NCBI GenBank assembly: GCA_001443525.1
Contig: LKPX01000029.1
Location: 1-43,389 of the forward strand
DNA length: 43,389 bases
From: Desulfobacteraceae bacterium RAAP-1
Lineage (GTDB): Bacteria > Desulfobacterota > Desulfobacteria > Desulfobacterales > Desulfatirhabdiaceae
Direction: 5' to 3'
The translations under genes were made by a program, and so were the position numbers. Positions 31,352 through 41,277 of this stretch are shown piece after piece (positions within the stretch are counted from its first letter, which is position 1; each line of letters starts with the position of its first letter). Below the pieces are notes generated by a model. The model was not told where the DNA came from. It worked only from the letters and a program-made list of their open reading frames with translations, and searched no databases.

Positions 31352-32512
31352 ATGAAAAACACATCGGATATACAGAAACGGTTCAGCGATTTCCGGATAC
31401 CGACACCATGTTATGTCGTGGATGAATCAAAGCTCCTGAAAAATCTGAGAATTCTGGAAACAGTGCAGCAGCGGACAGGCTGCAGGATTCTGCTGGCGCT
31501 GAAAGGCTTTGCCATGTTCAGCCTGTTTCCGGTCATTCGGGAATATCTCTGCGGGATCGCCGCCAGCTCTGTGGATGAAGCCAGACTCGGAGCGGAAGAG
31601 TTCGGCAGAGAGGTTCACTTTTGTGCGCCCGCGTTTCCGGACGCGGATTTTGATGAAATTCTGTCTTACAGCCATCATATCGTGTTCAATTCATTTTCGT
31701 TCTGGAACCGCTGCAAGACCCGAATCATGGAATCCGGAAAACCGGTGCGCTGCGGCATCCGGGTTAATCCGGAGCATTCCGAAGTCCGAACGCCCATCTA
31801 CGACCCTTGTGGTGCGGGTTCCCGGTTGGGAGTCACCCTGGAGCATTTCGAAGCAAAACATCTGGCGGGAATTTCCGGGCTTCATTTTCATACCCTGTGT
31901 GAACTCAACGCGGATGCGCTGGCCCGTACCCTGCCGGTGTTCGAGAAAAAATTTGGCGACTGGCTGAACGATATGGAATGGGTGAATTTCGGCGGCGGCC
32001 ACCACATCACCCGCGACGATTATGATGTCCAGCTTCTGTGCGATCTGATATCGGACTTCACGCGAAGACATTCCCTTCAGGTCTATCTGGAACCCGGTGA
32101 GGCCATCGCGCTGAATACCGGCTTTCTGGTCACATCGGTTCTGGATATCGTTCATAACGGGATAGACATCGCCATCCTCGATACATCGGCATCCGCACAC
32201 ATGCCCGATGTGCTGGAAATGCCGTATCGGCCGGTGGTGGAAGGAGCCGGAATGCCCGGCGAGTACTCCTCTACCTTTCGTCTGGCCGGTCTGACGTGTC
32301 TGGCCGGCGATGTGATCGGAGACTATTCCTTTGCTGAGCCCCTTCAGGTGGGAGACCGCCTGATATTTCACGATATGGCCCATTACACCATGGTCAAAAA
32401 CAACACGTTCAACGGCGTGCGACTGCCGTCCATCGGCATTATGGAGCGCGATGGCGCATTCCGGCTGGTGCGCAAATTCGCTTATACCGATTACCGGAAC
32501 CGCCTGTCATGA
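31352..32512 (+). CDS. nspC: Carboxynorspermidine/carboxyspermidine decarboxylase
   Basis: The 386-residue PLP enzyme has the fold III (alanine racemase-like) decarboxylase layout. Lys51 in LLALKGFAMFS binds PLP. HFHTLCE and the NFGGGHHITRDDYD segment match NspC, and the C-terminal part contains GPTC-like LTCLAGDVIGDY. It removes CO2 from carboxy(nor)spermidine to make spermidine or norspermidine. The partner carboxy(nor)spermidine dehydrogenase is not in the window. The start at 31352 has GAGG 8 nt upstream; the longer frame to 31250 has no family match. Confidence 0.92.
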   Translation: MKNTSDIQKRFSDFRIPTPCYVVDESKLLKNLRILETVQQRTGCRILLALKGFAMFSLFPVIREYLCGIAASSVDEARLGAEEFGREVHFCAPAFPDADFDEILSYSHHIVFNSFSFWNRCKTRIMESGKPVRCGIRVNPEHSEVRTPIYDPCGAGSRLGVTLEHFEAKHLAGISGLHFHTLCELNADALARTLPVFEKKFGDWLNDMEWVNFGGGHHITRDDYDVQLLCDLISDFTRRHSLQVYLEPGEAIALNTGFLVTSVLDIVHNGIDIAILDTSASAHMPDVLEMPYRPVVEGAGMPGEYSSTFRLAGLTCLAGDVIGDYSFAEPLQVGDRLIFHDMAHYTMVKNNTFNGVRLPSIGIMERDGAFRLVRKFAYTDYRNRLS

Positions 32513-32700
32513 ACGACGGCGGCGTTTCAGAATATCCGTTTGCAGCCATTTCCGATACCCTCAGAATAAATGATTTGCCAACACCCGCCGATTTTTGATA
32601 TTTAATGGTAGATTTGCAAACCTGATTTATGCAGGGTCATCACTACACCACGATATCACACTGAACCGCAAGGACAGGCAGCCACACATAGGAGATTCCC

Positions 32701-34164
32701 ATGAATGATATGAATATCCAGGAAGCATTTTCGTTCGATGACATGCTGCTGGTGCCCAATTACTCGGATGTACTTCCCAAAGATGTTTCCACCTCCACAT
32801 GGCTGACGCGGAGCCTTCAGCTCAATATCCCCATTGTCAGCGCCGCCATGGATACGGTTACCGAATCCAGGTCCGCCATCAGCATGGCGCGGGAAGGCGG
32901 GATAGGATTCATTCATCGAAATATGAGTATTGAAAATCAGGTACTGGAAGTCGGCAAGGTAAAAAAATCGGAAAGCGGCATGATTATCGACCCCGTCACC
33001 ATCCGGCCCGATGAGACCGTATCGGAAGTTCTCAGGCTTATGGAAGCATATCGGATTTCCGGAGTGCCGGTCACCGAGGGCGATCGACTGGTAGGTATCG
33101 TCACCAACCGGGACCTGCGTTTTGAAACCGACATGACCCGGCCGGTATCTGAAGTAATGACCAGTCAGAACCTGGTCACCGTCACCGAAGGCATTAATCT
33201 GGATGAATCCAAGAAACTGCTGCATGAACACCGGATTGAAAAGCTTCTGGTGGTGGACAAAACCGGCAGGCTCACCGGCATGATCACCATTAAAGATATT
33301 GAGAAAATCAAAAAATATCCCAACGCCTGCAAGGACGACAAAGGCAGACTGCGGGCAGGAGCCGCTGTGGGTGTTGGGCCGGATATGTTAGAACGCACCG
33401 AAATGCTGCTGAAAGCCGGCGCAGACGTCATTTTAATCGACACTTCGCATGGTCATTCCAAAAACGTCATAGACGCCGTGATAACTTTAAAGCACACTTT
33501 CAGCCGAATCGAACTGATCGCCGGAAACGTGGCCACGGAAAGAGGCGCCGAAGACCTGATCCGGGCCGGGGTGGATGGCGTCAAAATCGGTATCGGCCCC
33601 GGCTCCATCTGCACCACACGCATTGTCGCAGGCGCCGGAGTCCCTCAGATGACAGCCATTATGAATTGCAAAGCTGTCTGTAATCGAACCGGCGTACCAC
33701 TGATTGCCGACGGCGGCATCAAATTTTCCGGAGATGTCACCAAAGCTATTGGCGCCGGAGCCCATGTGGTCATGATTGGAGGACTTTTCGCCGGCACCGA
33801 GGAAAGCCCGGGCGAGTCTATTTTTTTCCAGGGCCGAAGCTACAAAGTGTATCGGGGCATGGGTTCTCTTGAAGCCATGAGGAAAGGCAGTAAAGACCGG
33901 TATTACCAAACTGAGCAGGAATCCGATGACAAGCTTGTCCCGGAAGGTATTGTAGGACGGGTGCCTTATTCCGGAACGCTGTCCGCTAATTTGTTTCAGC
34001 TTGTCGGCGGACTCAAGGCCGGCATGGGATACGCCGGATGCAGATCCATCGAAGAGCTGAGGACCAAGGCCGCGTTTATCCGCATCAGCGCAGCAGGTCT
34101 TCGGGAAAGTCATGTGCATGATGTTATCATCACCAAGGAGGCCCCCAACTACCGGCTTGATTAA
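32701..34164 (+). CDS. guaB: Inosine-5'-monophosphate dehydrogenase
   Basis: The 487-residue enzyme makes XMP from IMP, the committed step of GMP synthesis. The N-terminal [17 protein letters not shown], two CBS domains (about 95-205) and catalytic Cys304 in [15 protein letters not shown] are all present. The GMGSLEAM flap segment and the KVYRGMG region are intact. AGGAG lies before ATG 32701; ATG 32710 is also possible. It is followed after 27 nt by dnaE, so the two may be co-transcribed. Confidence 0.97.
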   Translation: MNDMNIQEAFSFDDMLLVPNYSDVLPKDVSTSTWLTRSLQLNIPIVSAAMDTVTESRSAISMAREGGIGFIHRNMSIENQVLEVGKVKKSESGMIIDPVTIRPDETVSEVLRLMEAYRISGVPVTEGDRLVGIVTNRDLRFETDMTRPVSEVMTSQNLVTVTEGINLDESKKLLHEHRIEKLLVVDKTGRLTGMITIKDIEKIKKYPNACKDDKGRLRAGAAVGVGPDMLERTEMLLKAGADVILIDTSHGHSKNVIDAVITLKHTFSRIELIAGNVATERGAEDLIRAGVDGVKIGIGPGSICTTRIVAGAGVPQMTAIMNCKAVCNRTGVPLIADGGIKFSGDVTKAIGAGAHVVMIGGLFAGTEESPGESIFFQGRSYKVYRGMGSLEAMRKGSKDRYYQTEQESDDKLVPEGIVGRVPYSGTLSANLFQLVGGLKAGMGYAGCRSIEELRTKAAFIRISAAGLRESHVHDVIITKEAPNYRLD

Positions 34165-34191
34165 GTAAGCTGGAAAACCTCAGGGAAATCA

Positions 34192-37100
34192 ATGTCAGAC
34201 TTCGCACATCTTCATGTACATACCCAGTACAGCTTGCTGGACGGCGCTATCCGGATCGATCCGCTCCTGGATCGCGCCAAAACCTACGGCATGGATGCCG
34301 TTGCCATTACCGATCATGGCACGATGTTCGGAACCCTGGATTTCTATGAAAAAGCCCTCAAAGCCGGCATCAAACCGATCATCGGGTGTGAATGCTATCT
34401 TGCCCCCCGCACTATCGCCGAAAAAACAGTTCAGGACAAAACGCTGTTTCATCTGATTCTTCTGGCGGAAAATGAAGAAGGTTACCGCAATCTGTGCAAA
34501 CTGGCTACCATTGCCCAGTTGGAAGGATTTTATTACAAACCCAGGATTGACAAAACTATCCTTCAGGAACATTCTCAGGGACTTATCGCCCTGTCCGCCT
34601 GTCTGCAGGGAGAAATACCTCGTTTAATTGCAAGCAACCGGCAGGATGCCGCAGATGAAGCCGCCCGTTTTTATCTGAAGCTTTTCGGCGAGGATAATTT
34701 TTTTCTGGAGATACAAAATAACGGCATCGAAATTCAAAACCGCGTGAACGACGCATTGCTGGACATGAGCAGGCGTCTGTCCATTCCACTGGCAGCCACC
34801 AATGACTGCCACTATCTGGATCCGCAGGATGTTCACGCCCATGACGTGCTGCTGTGCATTCAAACCGGCAAGACGATTCATGACGCCGACCGGTTCAAGT
34901 TCCGGACCGATCAGCTCTATTTCAAATCGAGAGATGAAATGGTGGCGGATTTCAAAGATTATCCCGGCGCACTGGCCAATACCGTGGCCATTGCTAGGCG
35001 CTGCCACCTGGAATTTGATTTCAAAACTTTTCATTTCCCCAAATATGAAAAAAGCAGCGACCGGTCGGCGGATGATATTTTCGAGGAAAAAGCCCGCAGC
35101 GGCTATAATCGCATCTGGCAACATATCCACCGGAAGCATCCGCAGCAGGATGAAAAGCCCTATCGGGATCGCTTCGAATACGAAATCGCCACCATCAAAA
35201 ACATGGGGTTTCCGGGCTATTTTCTGATTGTGGCGGATTTCATTCAGTATGCCAAAGAACATCATATACCGGTGGGGCCGGGAAGAGGTTCGGCGGCTGG
35301 AAGTCTGATCGCCTATTGCCTGGGTATTACCGATCTGGATCCTCTGACGCACGGACTGATCTTTGAGCGCTTCCTGAATCCCGGCCGCAAGAGTATGCCG
35401 GATATTGATGTGGATTTCTGTATCAACGGCCGGGAGCAGGTGTATAAGTATGTGGTAGATCGCTATGGCGGCGGCGATTATGTCAGCCAGATCATCACGT
35501 TTGGAAAACTGAAGACCCGCGCCGTCATCCGGGATGTCGGAAGGGCGATGGATATTCCGCTTCGGGAAATAGACGCCATCGCCAAAATGGTCCCCGATGT
35601 ACTGAATATCAGTCTGGATGAGGCTCTGAAACAGGAACCCAAGCTGATGGAACTGGTGGAGAGCAGACCTGAAGTCAAGGAATTGGTCGAAATCTGCAGG
35701 GTACTGGAAGGGTTGCCCCGTCATGCATCCACCCACGCCGCAGGTGTTGTGATCGGCGACAGACCGCTGGTGGATTATCTGCCCATGTATCGGGGGAAAA
35801 AGGGAGAAGTGATCACCCAGTTCGATATGAAATGCGTGGAAAAAATCGGGCTGGTCAAATTCGATTTTCTCGGACTCAGAAACCTGACGGTTATGGATAA
35901 CGCCCTGAAAATGATCGAAGCTCAGGGAAAAACAGCTCCGGATTTGCTGAATCTGGATTTTGAAGACACGGCCACGTACCAGCTTCTGTCTTCCGGAGAT
36001 ACCACCGGCGTGTTTCAACTGGAAAGTTCCGGCATGAAAGATCTGCTTGTCCGGATGAAACCCGAATGCTTCGACGATGTCACGGCGCTGGTGGCTCTCT
36101 ATCGTCCCGGTCCTCTGGAAAGCGGGATGGTGGATGATTTTGTGGATCGCAAACACGGCAGAAAACCGGTGGAGTATCTGGTGCCGGAACTGGAACCGGT
36201 ACTGAAGGAGACTTACGGCGTCATCGTATATCAGGAGCAGGTCATGAAAATCGCTGCGGAACTGGCCAACTACACCATGTCCGAAGCCGATGACCTGCGA
36301 AAGGCCATGGGGAAAAAAATCGCTGAGATCATGGCCAAGCACCGGGATCGGTTTGTGCTGGGAGCCCAAGAAAAAGGCATCCCCCGTGAAAAAGCCACCC
36401 AGCTTTTTGATCTGATGGAAAAATTCGGCCGCTATGGTTTCAACAAATCCCACAGCGCCGCCTACGCACTGATCGCTTTTCAAACCGCATATCTCAAGGC
36501 CCATTATCCGGTCGAACTTCTGGCGGCGCTTCTGACCAGTGAAACGGAATCTTCGGACGGCGTCGTCAAATACATCGCCGAATGCCGGGCGCATGGCATC
36601 AAGGTGTTGCCGCCGGATATCAATGAAAGCGACAAAAGTTTTACTGTGACAGGCGACCGTATCCGTTTTGGGCTGGCCGCCGTCAAGAACGTCGGTGAAA
36701 GCGCCATTGAAAGCATTATTGAAGAACGCCAGAAAAGCCGTTTTACTTCTCTGTATGATTTCTGCACACGGGTGGATCTGAAAAAAGCCAATAAACGGGT
36801 CATTGAAAGCCTGATTAAATGCGGCGCGTTTGATACCACCGGCGCCCGCCGCGCCCAACTCATGCTGGCAACCGAAAGCGCCATTGAATTCGGCCAGATG
36901 GTACACCGAAAACGCTCGGATCCGCAGATGGATCTTTTCGGCGGCCCCGTTCCGGGCAATGATATCCAGATGGATTTTCCGGCGCTTCAGGATGTTCCCG
37001 AACTGGATGAGACGCAGCGACTTCTCCTCGAAAAAGAAACTCTCGGTTTTTATATTACCGGACACCCGTTGCAGGGTTTTGAAGCTGTACTGGATAAATT

Positions 37101-37710
37101 CGCTACAACCGATACGTTATCCCTGATGGAAAGGCCCGATGGCGAAGCTGTCCGAATCGGCGGCATTGTCCGCAGCGCCAAGGTAATCCGCACCCGTAAG
37201 GATGAGCTGATGGCCTTTCTCACCCTGGAAGACTTGAACGGAAGCACCGAGATTACGGTGTTCCCGGCGTTGTACGCAAAAACCAGCGCCATTCTGACAA
37301 CAGACACCGCCATCATGGTGCAGGGAGAAATTCAAAAAGATGATAACACCGCCAAGATTCTGGCAGACAGCATCCTGACGATGGATCATGTCGAAGAGAC
37401 CTGGACTGCGACCCTGCATGTGAATCTTCAAATGTCCCATACCCGCAGGGAGACGCTTCTGGAGCTTCGGGAAATCATGACCCGTTACCCGGGGACCTGC
37501 CCGGCCTTTATCAATCTCATTCAGCCGGATGACGGCGCCCGAATTGTTATTTCCCTGCCCGATCACCTTAAACTGAAAGCAGGCAGCAGCCTTAAGAACG
37601 ATATTCATGCGCTTCTGGGCTATACGGCCGTCCAGACCATATGCGGCCCGGCGGTATCACAGCTTCGGGCAAAAGAGGCTTATCCCGCAAGAAAAAGAGT
37701 TGAACGATAG
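34192..37710 (+). CDS. dnaE: DNA polymerase III alpha subunit
   Basis: The 1172-residue replicative polymerase has the DnaE1 domain order. PHP (HLHVHTQYSLLDG at about 6-18) is followed by the polymerase core with GPGRGSAAGSLIAYCLGITD (about 361-380) and the PDIDVDF catalytic aspartates (about 403-409). FNKSHSAAYALIAFQTAYLK and the C-terminal OB-fold (IGGIVRSAKVIRTRKDELMA at about 985) come next. It copies the chromosome as part of the Pol III holoenzyme. Length and motifs are normal. A very long frame on the opposite strand is only its shadow. Confidence 0.97.
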   Translation: MSDFAHLHVHTQYSLLDGAIRIDPLLDRAKTYGMDAVAITDHGTMFGTLDFYEKALKAGIKPIIGCECYLAPRTIAEKTVQDKTLFHLILLAENEEGYRNLCKLATIAQLEGFYYKPRIDKTILQEHSQGLIALSACLQGEIPRLIASNRQDAADEAARFYLKLFGEDNFFLEIQNNGIEIQNRVNDALLDMSRRLSIPLAATNDCHYLDPQDVHAHDVLLCIQTGKTIHDADRFKFRTDQLYFKSRDEMVADFKDYPGALANTVAIARRCHLEFDFKTFHFPKYEKSSDRSADDIFEEKARSGYNRIWQHIHRKHPQQDEKPYRDRFEYEIATIKNMGFPGYFLIVADFIQYAKEHHIPVGPGRGSAAGSLIAYCLGITDLDPLTHGLIFERFLNPGRKSMPDIDVDFCINGREQVYKYVVDRYGGGDYVSQIITFGKLKTRAVIRDVGRAMDIPLREIDAIAKMVPDVLNISLDEALKQEPKLMELVESRPEVKELVEICRVLEGLPRHASTHAAGVVIGDRPLVDYLPMYRGKKGEVITQFDMKCVEKIGLVKFDFLGLRNLTVMDNALKMIEAQGKTAPDLLNLDFEDTATYQLLSSGDTTGVFQLESSGMKDLLVRMKPECFDDVTALVALYRPGPLESGMVDDFVDRKHGRKPVEYLVPELEPVLKETYGVIVYQEQVMKIAAELANYTMSEADDLRKAMGKKIAEIMAKHRDRFVLGAQEKGIPREKATQLFDLMEKFGRYGFNKSHSAAYALIAFQTAYLKAHYPVELLAALLTSETESSDGVVKYIAECRAHGIKVLPPDINESDKSFTVTGDRIRFGLAAVKNVGESAIESIIEERQKSRFTSLYDFCTRVDLKKANKRVIESLIKCGAFDTTGARRAQLMLATESAIEFGQMVHRKRSDPQMDLFGGPVPGNDIQMDFPALQDVPELDETQRLLLEKETLGFYITGHPLQGFEAVLDKFATTDTLSLMERPDGEAVRIGGIVRSAKVIRTRKDELMAFLTLEDLNGSTEITVFPALYAKTSAILTTDTAIMVQGEIQKDDNTAKILADSILTMDHVEETWTATLHVNLQMSHTRRETLLELREIMTRYPGTCPAFINLIQPDDGARIVISLPDHLKLKAGSSLKNDIHALLGYTAVQTICGPAVSQLRAKEAYPARKRVER

Positions 37711-37754
37711 GAGAAATCTATAGATATCGCCTTCGGAAAGGAACACCCATCCAT

Positions 37755-39140
37755 ATGACTGCATCTTTAATTACCGTATATCCGGTACTGCTGGCTGGCG
37801 GCTCTGGAACCCGCTTGTGGCCTGTATCCCGGGAACTTTACCCCAAGCAGCTTGTTCGCTTTATCGGTAAGGACTCCCTGATTCAAAGCACATTGAAGCG
37901 TTTAACGCCGGTGCTGGATATCCATAAAGCCAAAGTTGTATGCGGCAGGGAACATGCCTGTGATATTTCCCGTCACATCGAATCCATCGGCGTCAGCGCC
38001 AACGGCAATGTGATAACGGAACCTTGCGGGCGCAATACAGCCCCGGCCATTCTTATGGCAATTTTCAATATCTTGCGGCGCGAACCGGACGCCATTCTTT
38101 GCATTTTCCCCGCAGATCATGTCATACAGGATATCGGCGCTTTTCATGCCAAGCTTCAGTCCGCCATCAAATTAGCGCAACAGGACTACATCGTCACTTT
38201 CGGGATTCAACCCGGCTACCCGGAAACCGGCTACGGCTATATTGAAGGAGATGGCCGATTGCCGGAAAATGCTTTAGGCATCCGCCGATTTGTAGAAAAA
38301 CCGGACATAAATACCGCCCGCCAATATGTGGCTGCCGGTAATTTTTTCTGGAACAGCGGCATGTTTGCTTTCAAAGCATCTGTGGCAGCAACGGAATTCA
38401 AACGATATCAGCCCGAACTGTATCACAGCATGGAAAGTCTTTTGACATCCGGTGATGAATTACCACTTGAACTCTATCAGAATCTGCCCAATATATCCAT
38501 CGATGTGGCAATCATGGAAAAAACCCGCAAAGGTGCGGTGCTGCCCTCTGATTTTGGCTGGAGTGATATCGGGTCATGGAAATCCCTGTATGATTTTCTG
38601 CCCAAAGATGAAAATCACAATGTATTAAACGGGGATGTGATCGTCCGAGACACTTACAATTGCTTTATTATGGGCCATGAACGCCTGATTGCAGTCAACC
38701 ATCTTAACAACGCGGTGATTGTGGAAACCCCGGATTCCATTTTTGTTTCAGATATAGAACACAGCCGGGACGTAAAATCCATCGTCACCGCCCTTAAGGA
38801 AAAAGGCCGCTGGGAATATCAGCAACACACCACAGCATCCAGACCTTGGGGAAGTTTTACGACGCTTGAGATAAAAGACGCCTATCGGGCCGGGCGGATG
38901 ATTATTTACCCGGGCTCACAGGTTATTCTCACTTCAGCACGTTCCGAAACGCGTACGCTGGTTCTGGCGGAAGGTGAGGCCAGCATCCAGGCAGATAAGA
39001 ATACCATCTTGAAAGTGGGAGATTCCTTTATATTAGCTTCAGGCCATCGGGCTGTAATCAGCAACAATCACACCGATCCGCTGGTAATAATCCACATCCG
39101 GACAGGAAACTTGGAACCGTCTGTCAATGACGATCCATAA
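37755..39140 (+). CDS. manC: Mannose-1-phosphate guanylyltransferase (ManC-like) with degenerate isomerase cupin
   Basis: The 461-residue protein has the AlgA/ManC layout. The nucleotidyltransferase domain (1-about 340) includes LLAGGSGTRLWPVSRELYPKQ (12-32) and FVEKPD (about 178-183), which would form GDP-mannose. The C-terminal cupin (about 350-455) starts RPWGSF as usual. The metal-binding QMHHHRxEHW-type segment is replaced by VILTSARSETRT (390-401), so mannose-6-phosphate isomerase activity is probably lost. AAAGGA lies upstream of the start. With the DegT aminotransferase downstream it may feed an amino sugar for surface polysaccharide. Confidence 0.85.
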   Translation: MTASLITVYPVLLAGGSGTRLWPVSRELYPKQLVRFIGKDSLIQSTLKRLTPVLDIHKAKVVCGREHACDISRHIESIGVSANGNVITEPCGRNTAPAILMAIFNILRREPDAILCIFPADHVIQDIGAFHAKLQSAIKLAQQDYIVTFGIQPGYPETGYGYIEGDGRLPENALGIRRFVEKPDINTARQYVAAGNFFWNSGMFAFKASVAATEFKRYQPELYHSMESLLTSGDELPLELYQNLPNISIDVAIMEKTRKGAVLPSDFGWSDIGSWKSLYDFLPKDENHNVLNGDVIVRDTYNCFIMGHERLIAVNHLNNAVIVETPDSIFVSDIEHSRDVKSIVTALKEKGRWEYQQHTTASRPWGSFTTLEIKDAYRAGRMIIYPGSQVILTSARSETRTLVLAEGEASIQADKNTILKVGDSFILASGHRAVISNNHTDPLVIIHIRTGNLEPSVNDDP

Positions 39141-39197
39141 CCGGTACTGATAAACCTGAACCCACCCAAAATTGACAGTATATTCGGTTGAGGCATT

Positions 39198-40340
39198 ATG
39201 AAAGTTCCACTGTTAGATCTAAAAGGCCAATATCAGAAGATTAAGTCAGATGTGCTTCGGATAACGGAAGATATCTACGAAAGTCAGCATTTTATTCTGG
39301 GCCCGCATGTGGAGTCCCTGGAAAAACAAATTGCCGCTTACTGCCACACAGGCTTTGCCGTAGGAGTTTCGTCGGGAACAGACGCACTTCTAATCAGCCT
39401 GATGGCTTTGGGAATTGGCCCCGGAGATCGGGTGATCACCACCCCATATACGTTTTTCGCTACCGCCGGCTCCATCGCTCGTGTAGGCGCCATTCCGGTT
39501 TTTGCCGATATTGATCCGGACACCTATACGATATCTCCAGCAAATATCGCTAGCGTTATAAACATCATGAACCGAGCAGAAAAGGAACGACTCAAGGCTA
39601 TCCTTCCTGTACATCTTTATGGCCAATGTGCGGATATGGATCCTATCCTGGAAATAGCCGCTTCCTTTCGGTTGCACGTTATCGAGGATGCCGCTCAGGC
39701 TATCGGCGCCGAATACAAAGGCCGGCGCGCCGGAGAAATGGGCGACCTGGGGTGCTTTTCGTTTTTTCCTTCCAAAAATCTGGGGGCATTTGGAGACGGC
39801 GGCATGACCACCACCAGGGAAGAATCCCTGTATCGCTCACTGATCATGCTGCGAAATCATGGCGCACATCCCAAATACTATCACAACCTGATAGGGGGCA
39901 ATTTCAGACTCGACGCCCTTCAGGCGGCCATCGTTGCCATCAAGTTGCAATATCTGGACGCCTGGACCCGATCACGTCAGGATCACGCCGCCACCTATGC
40001 CCGGCTGTTTTCCCAGGCTTCGCTTCTGAACCGGATACACCTGCCGGTTGAACGGGAAAACCGCCACATTTATAATCAATATGTCATTCGGGTTCCGGCG
40101 GATGATCGGGATGCTCTGCGTGTTTTTCTTCAGGATTCGGAGATTGGTACGGAAGTCTATTATCCGGTCCCGCTACATCTTCAGAAATGTTTTGCATCCC
40201 TGCATCATAAACCTTCCGATTTTCCGGAAGCCGAAGCCGCCGCCATGCAGACACTGGCGCTACCGGTCTATCCGGAGCTCGAACTTGAACAGCAGGAATA
40301 TGTGGTTAAAAGAATAAAGGATTTTTACAGACACCGGTAA
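39198..40340 (+). CDS. DegT/DnrJ/EryC1/StrS family sugar aminotransferase
   Basis: The 380-residue PLP enzyme has Lys193 in FFPSKNLGAFGDGG, where PLP binds. VGVSSGTDAL, VIEDAAQAIGAEYKGRRAG and the FRLDALQAAI segment are family hallmarks. It most resembles the WbpE/WlbC-type or GDP-perosamine-type enzymes that aminate a keto-sugar nucleotide. Which sugar is used cannot be fixed here, and no dehydratase or epimerase gene is near. It lies 57 nt after the manC-like gene, in the same direction. Confidence 0.9.
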   Translation: MKVPLLDLKGQYQKIKSDVLRITEDIYESQHFILGPHVESLEKQIAAYCHTGFAVGVSSGTDALLISLMALGIGPGDRVITTPYTFFATAGSIARVGAIPVFADIDPDTYTISPANIASVINIMNRAEKERLKAILPVHLYGQCADMDPILEIAASFRLHVIEDAAQAIGAEYKGRRAGEMGDLGCFSFFPSKNLGAFGDGGMTTTREESLYRSLIMLRNHGAHPKYYHNLIGGNFRLDALQAAIVAIKLQYLDAWTRSRQDHAATYARLFSQASLLNRIHLPVERENRHIYNQYVIRVPADDRDALRVFLQDSEIGTEVYYPVPLHLQKCFASLHHKPSDFPEAEAAAMQTLALPVYPELELEQQEYVVKRIKDFYRHR

Positions 40341-40390
40341 CTCTCCGGGTTTGTGAATGATTAGATACCGTCTAACGCAGGAGGCATACA

Positions 40391-41224
40391 ATGTCTGATC
40401 GAGTACGCGACTCATTCCGTGATAAACGGGGAACAGATTCCGATGCGGAATCCGATGAGGATTATTATCCGGAAGATGTATATTCTCCGTGGAAAAAGGG
40501 AAATATGGAAAGCTTCATGTCCAATATGGGTAAAAATAACGGAACACTGCTGATCATGGCTGGCGCTATTATCTGCGTTCTGATTGCATTGCTGATATTC
40601 GTTCCCATGCTGCGCAGCCCAGGAGATACCAAGCAGATATCCGACATGGAAACCCGAATCAAAAAAATAGAGGATAAACTCGCAACACTGGATCAGGAAT
40701 ACCAGAAAGTGGCGCAGATCGCCATTTCCGGCGACAAAGTGGATCAAATATCGAGCAGAGTCGATCAGTTGAGTGAAGCCACCAATCAGCGGCTGGATCA
40801 GTTGAGCCATGAACTGGAAGTCAGACGCAGATCGCCAGCAGCCAAATCCGAAGAACTTCCCAAGCCTGCGGCAGCGCCTAAACATGAAGCACCACATAAA
40901 GCGGCTGCAACCGCAAAATCCGAGCCTGCGCACAAAGCGGTTACACATAAACCCGATGCCACTACAAAAGCAACGGAATCTCATGCACCCAAAACCGCTG
41001 AAAAAGCGGAGACACCTAAAACAGCTAAAACCGCCGCTCCTTCTTCCCATCCTGCCGAAACACATGCGAAAAGCACTGCAAAGATTCACGATGTCAAACC
41101 CAAGGAAACGCTGTATGGCATCAGTCGCATGTATGGAGTCAGTGTAGATGAGCTGCGCAAGTTGAACAATATGACTCCGACCGATGTACCGCGCATTGGA
41201 CAAAAACTGAAAGTCAGTCCATAA
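40391..41224 (+). CDS. LysM-domain envelope protein with one membrane helix and coiled coil
   Basis: The 277-residue protein has an acidic cytoplasmic N terminus (1-50) and a membrane helix (about 51-74, GTLLIMAGAIICVLIALLIF). A coiled coil follows (about 82-140). A Lys/Ala/Pro/His-rich low-complexity linker (about 145-230) leads to a C-terminal LysM domain (about 232-277, DVKPKETLYGISRMYGVSVD). LysM would bind peptidoglycan while the helix anchors it in the inner membrane. The precise role is unknown. AGGAGG lies upstream of the start. Confidence 0.8.
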   Translation: MSDRVRDSFRDKRGTDSDAESDEDYYPEDVYSPWKKGNMESFMSNMGKNNGTLLIMAGAIICVLIALLIFVPMLRSPGDTKQISDMETRIKKIEDKLATLDQEYQKVAQIAISGDKVDQISSRVDQLSEATNQRLDQLSHELEVRRRSPAAKSEELPKPAAAPKHEAPHKAAATAKSEPAHKAVTHKPDATTKATESHAPKTAEKAETPKTAKTAAPSSHPAETHAKSTAKIHDVKPKETLYGISRMYGVSVDELRKLNNMTPTDVPRIGQKLKVSP

Positions 41225-41277
41225 ATTGAACTAGTTTTAAAATGAGGTTATGATAACGGAACAATGAGGAGGTGCCC

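Noticed and set aside
34624-37065. 813-codon minus-strand ORF opposite dnaE
   Set aside because: It is rich in Phe, His, Ile and Gln, as expected from the antisense of a well-biased coding gene, and lacks any recognisable domain. dnaE on the other strand is certain.
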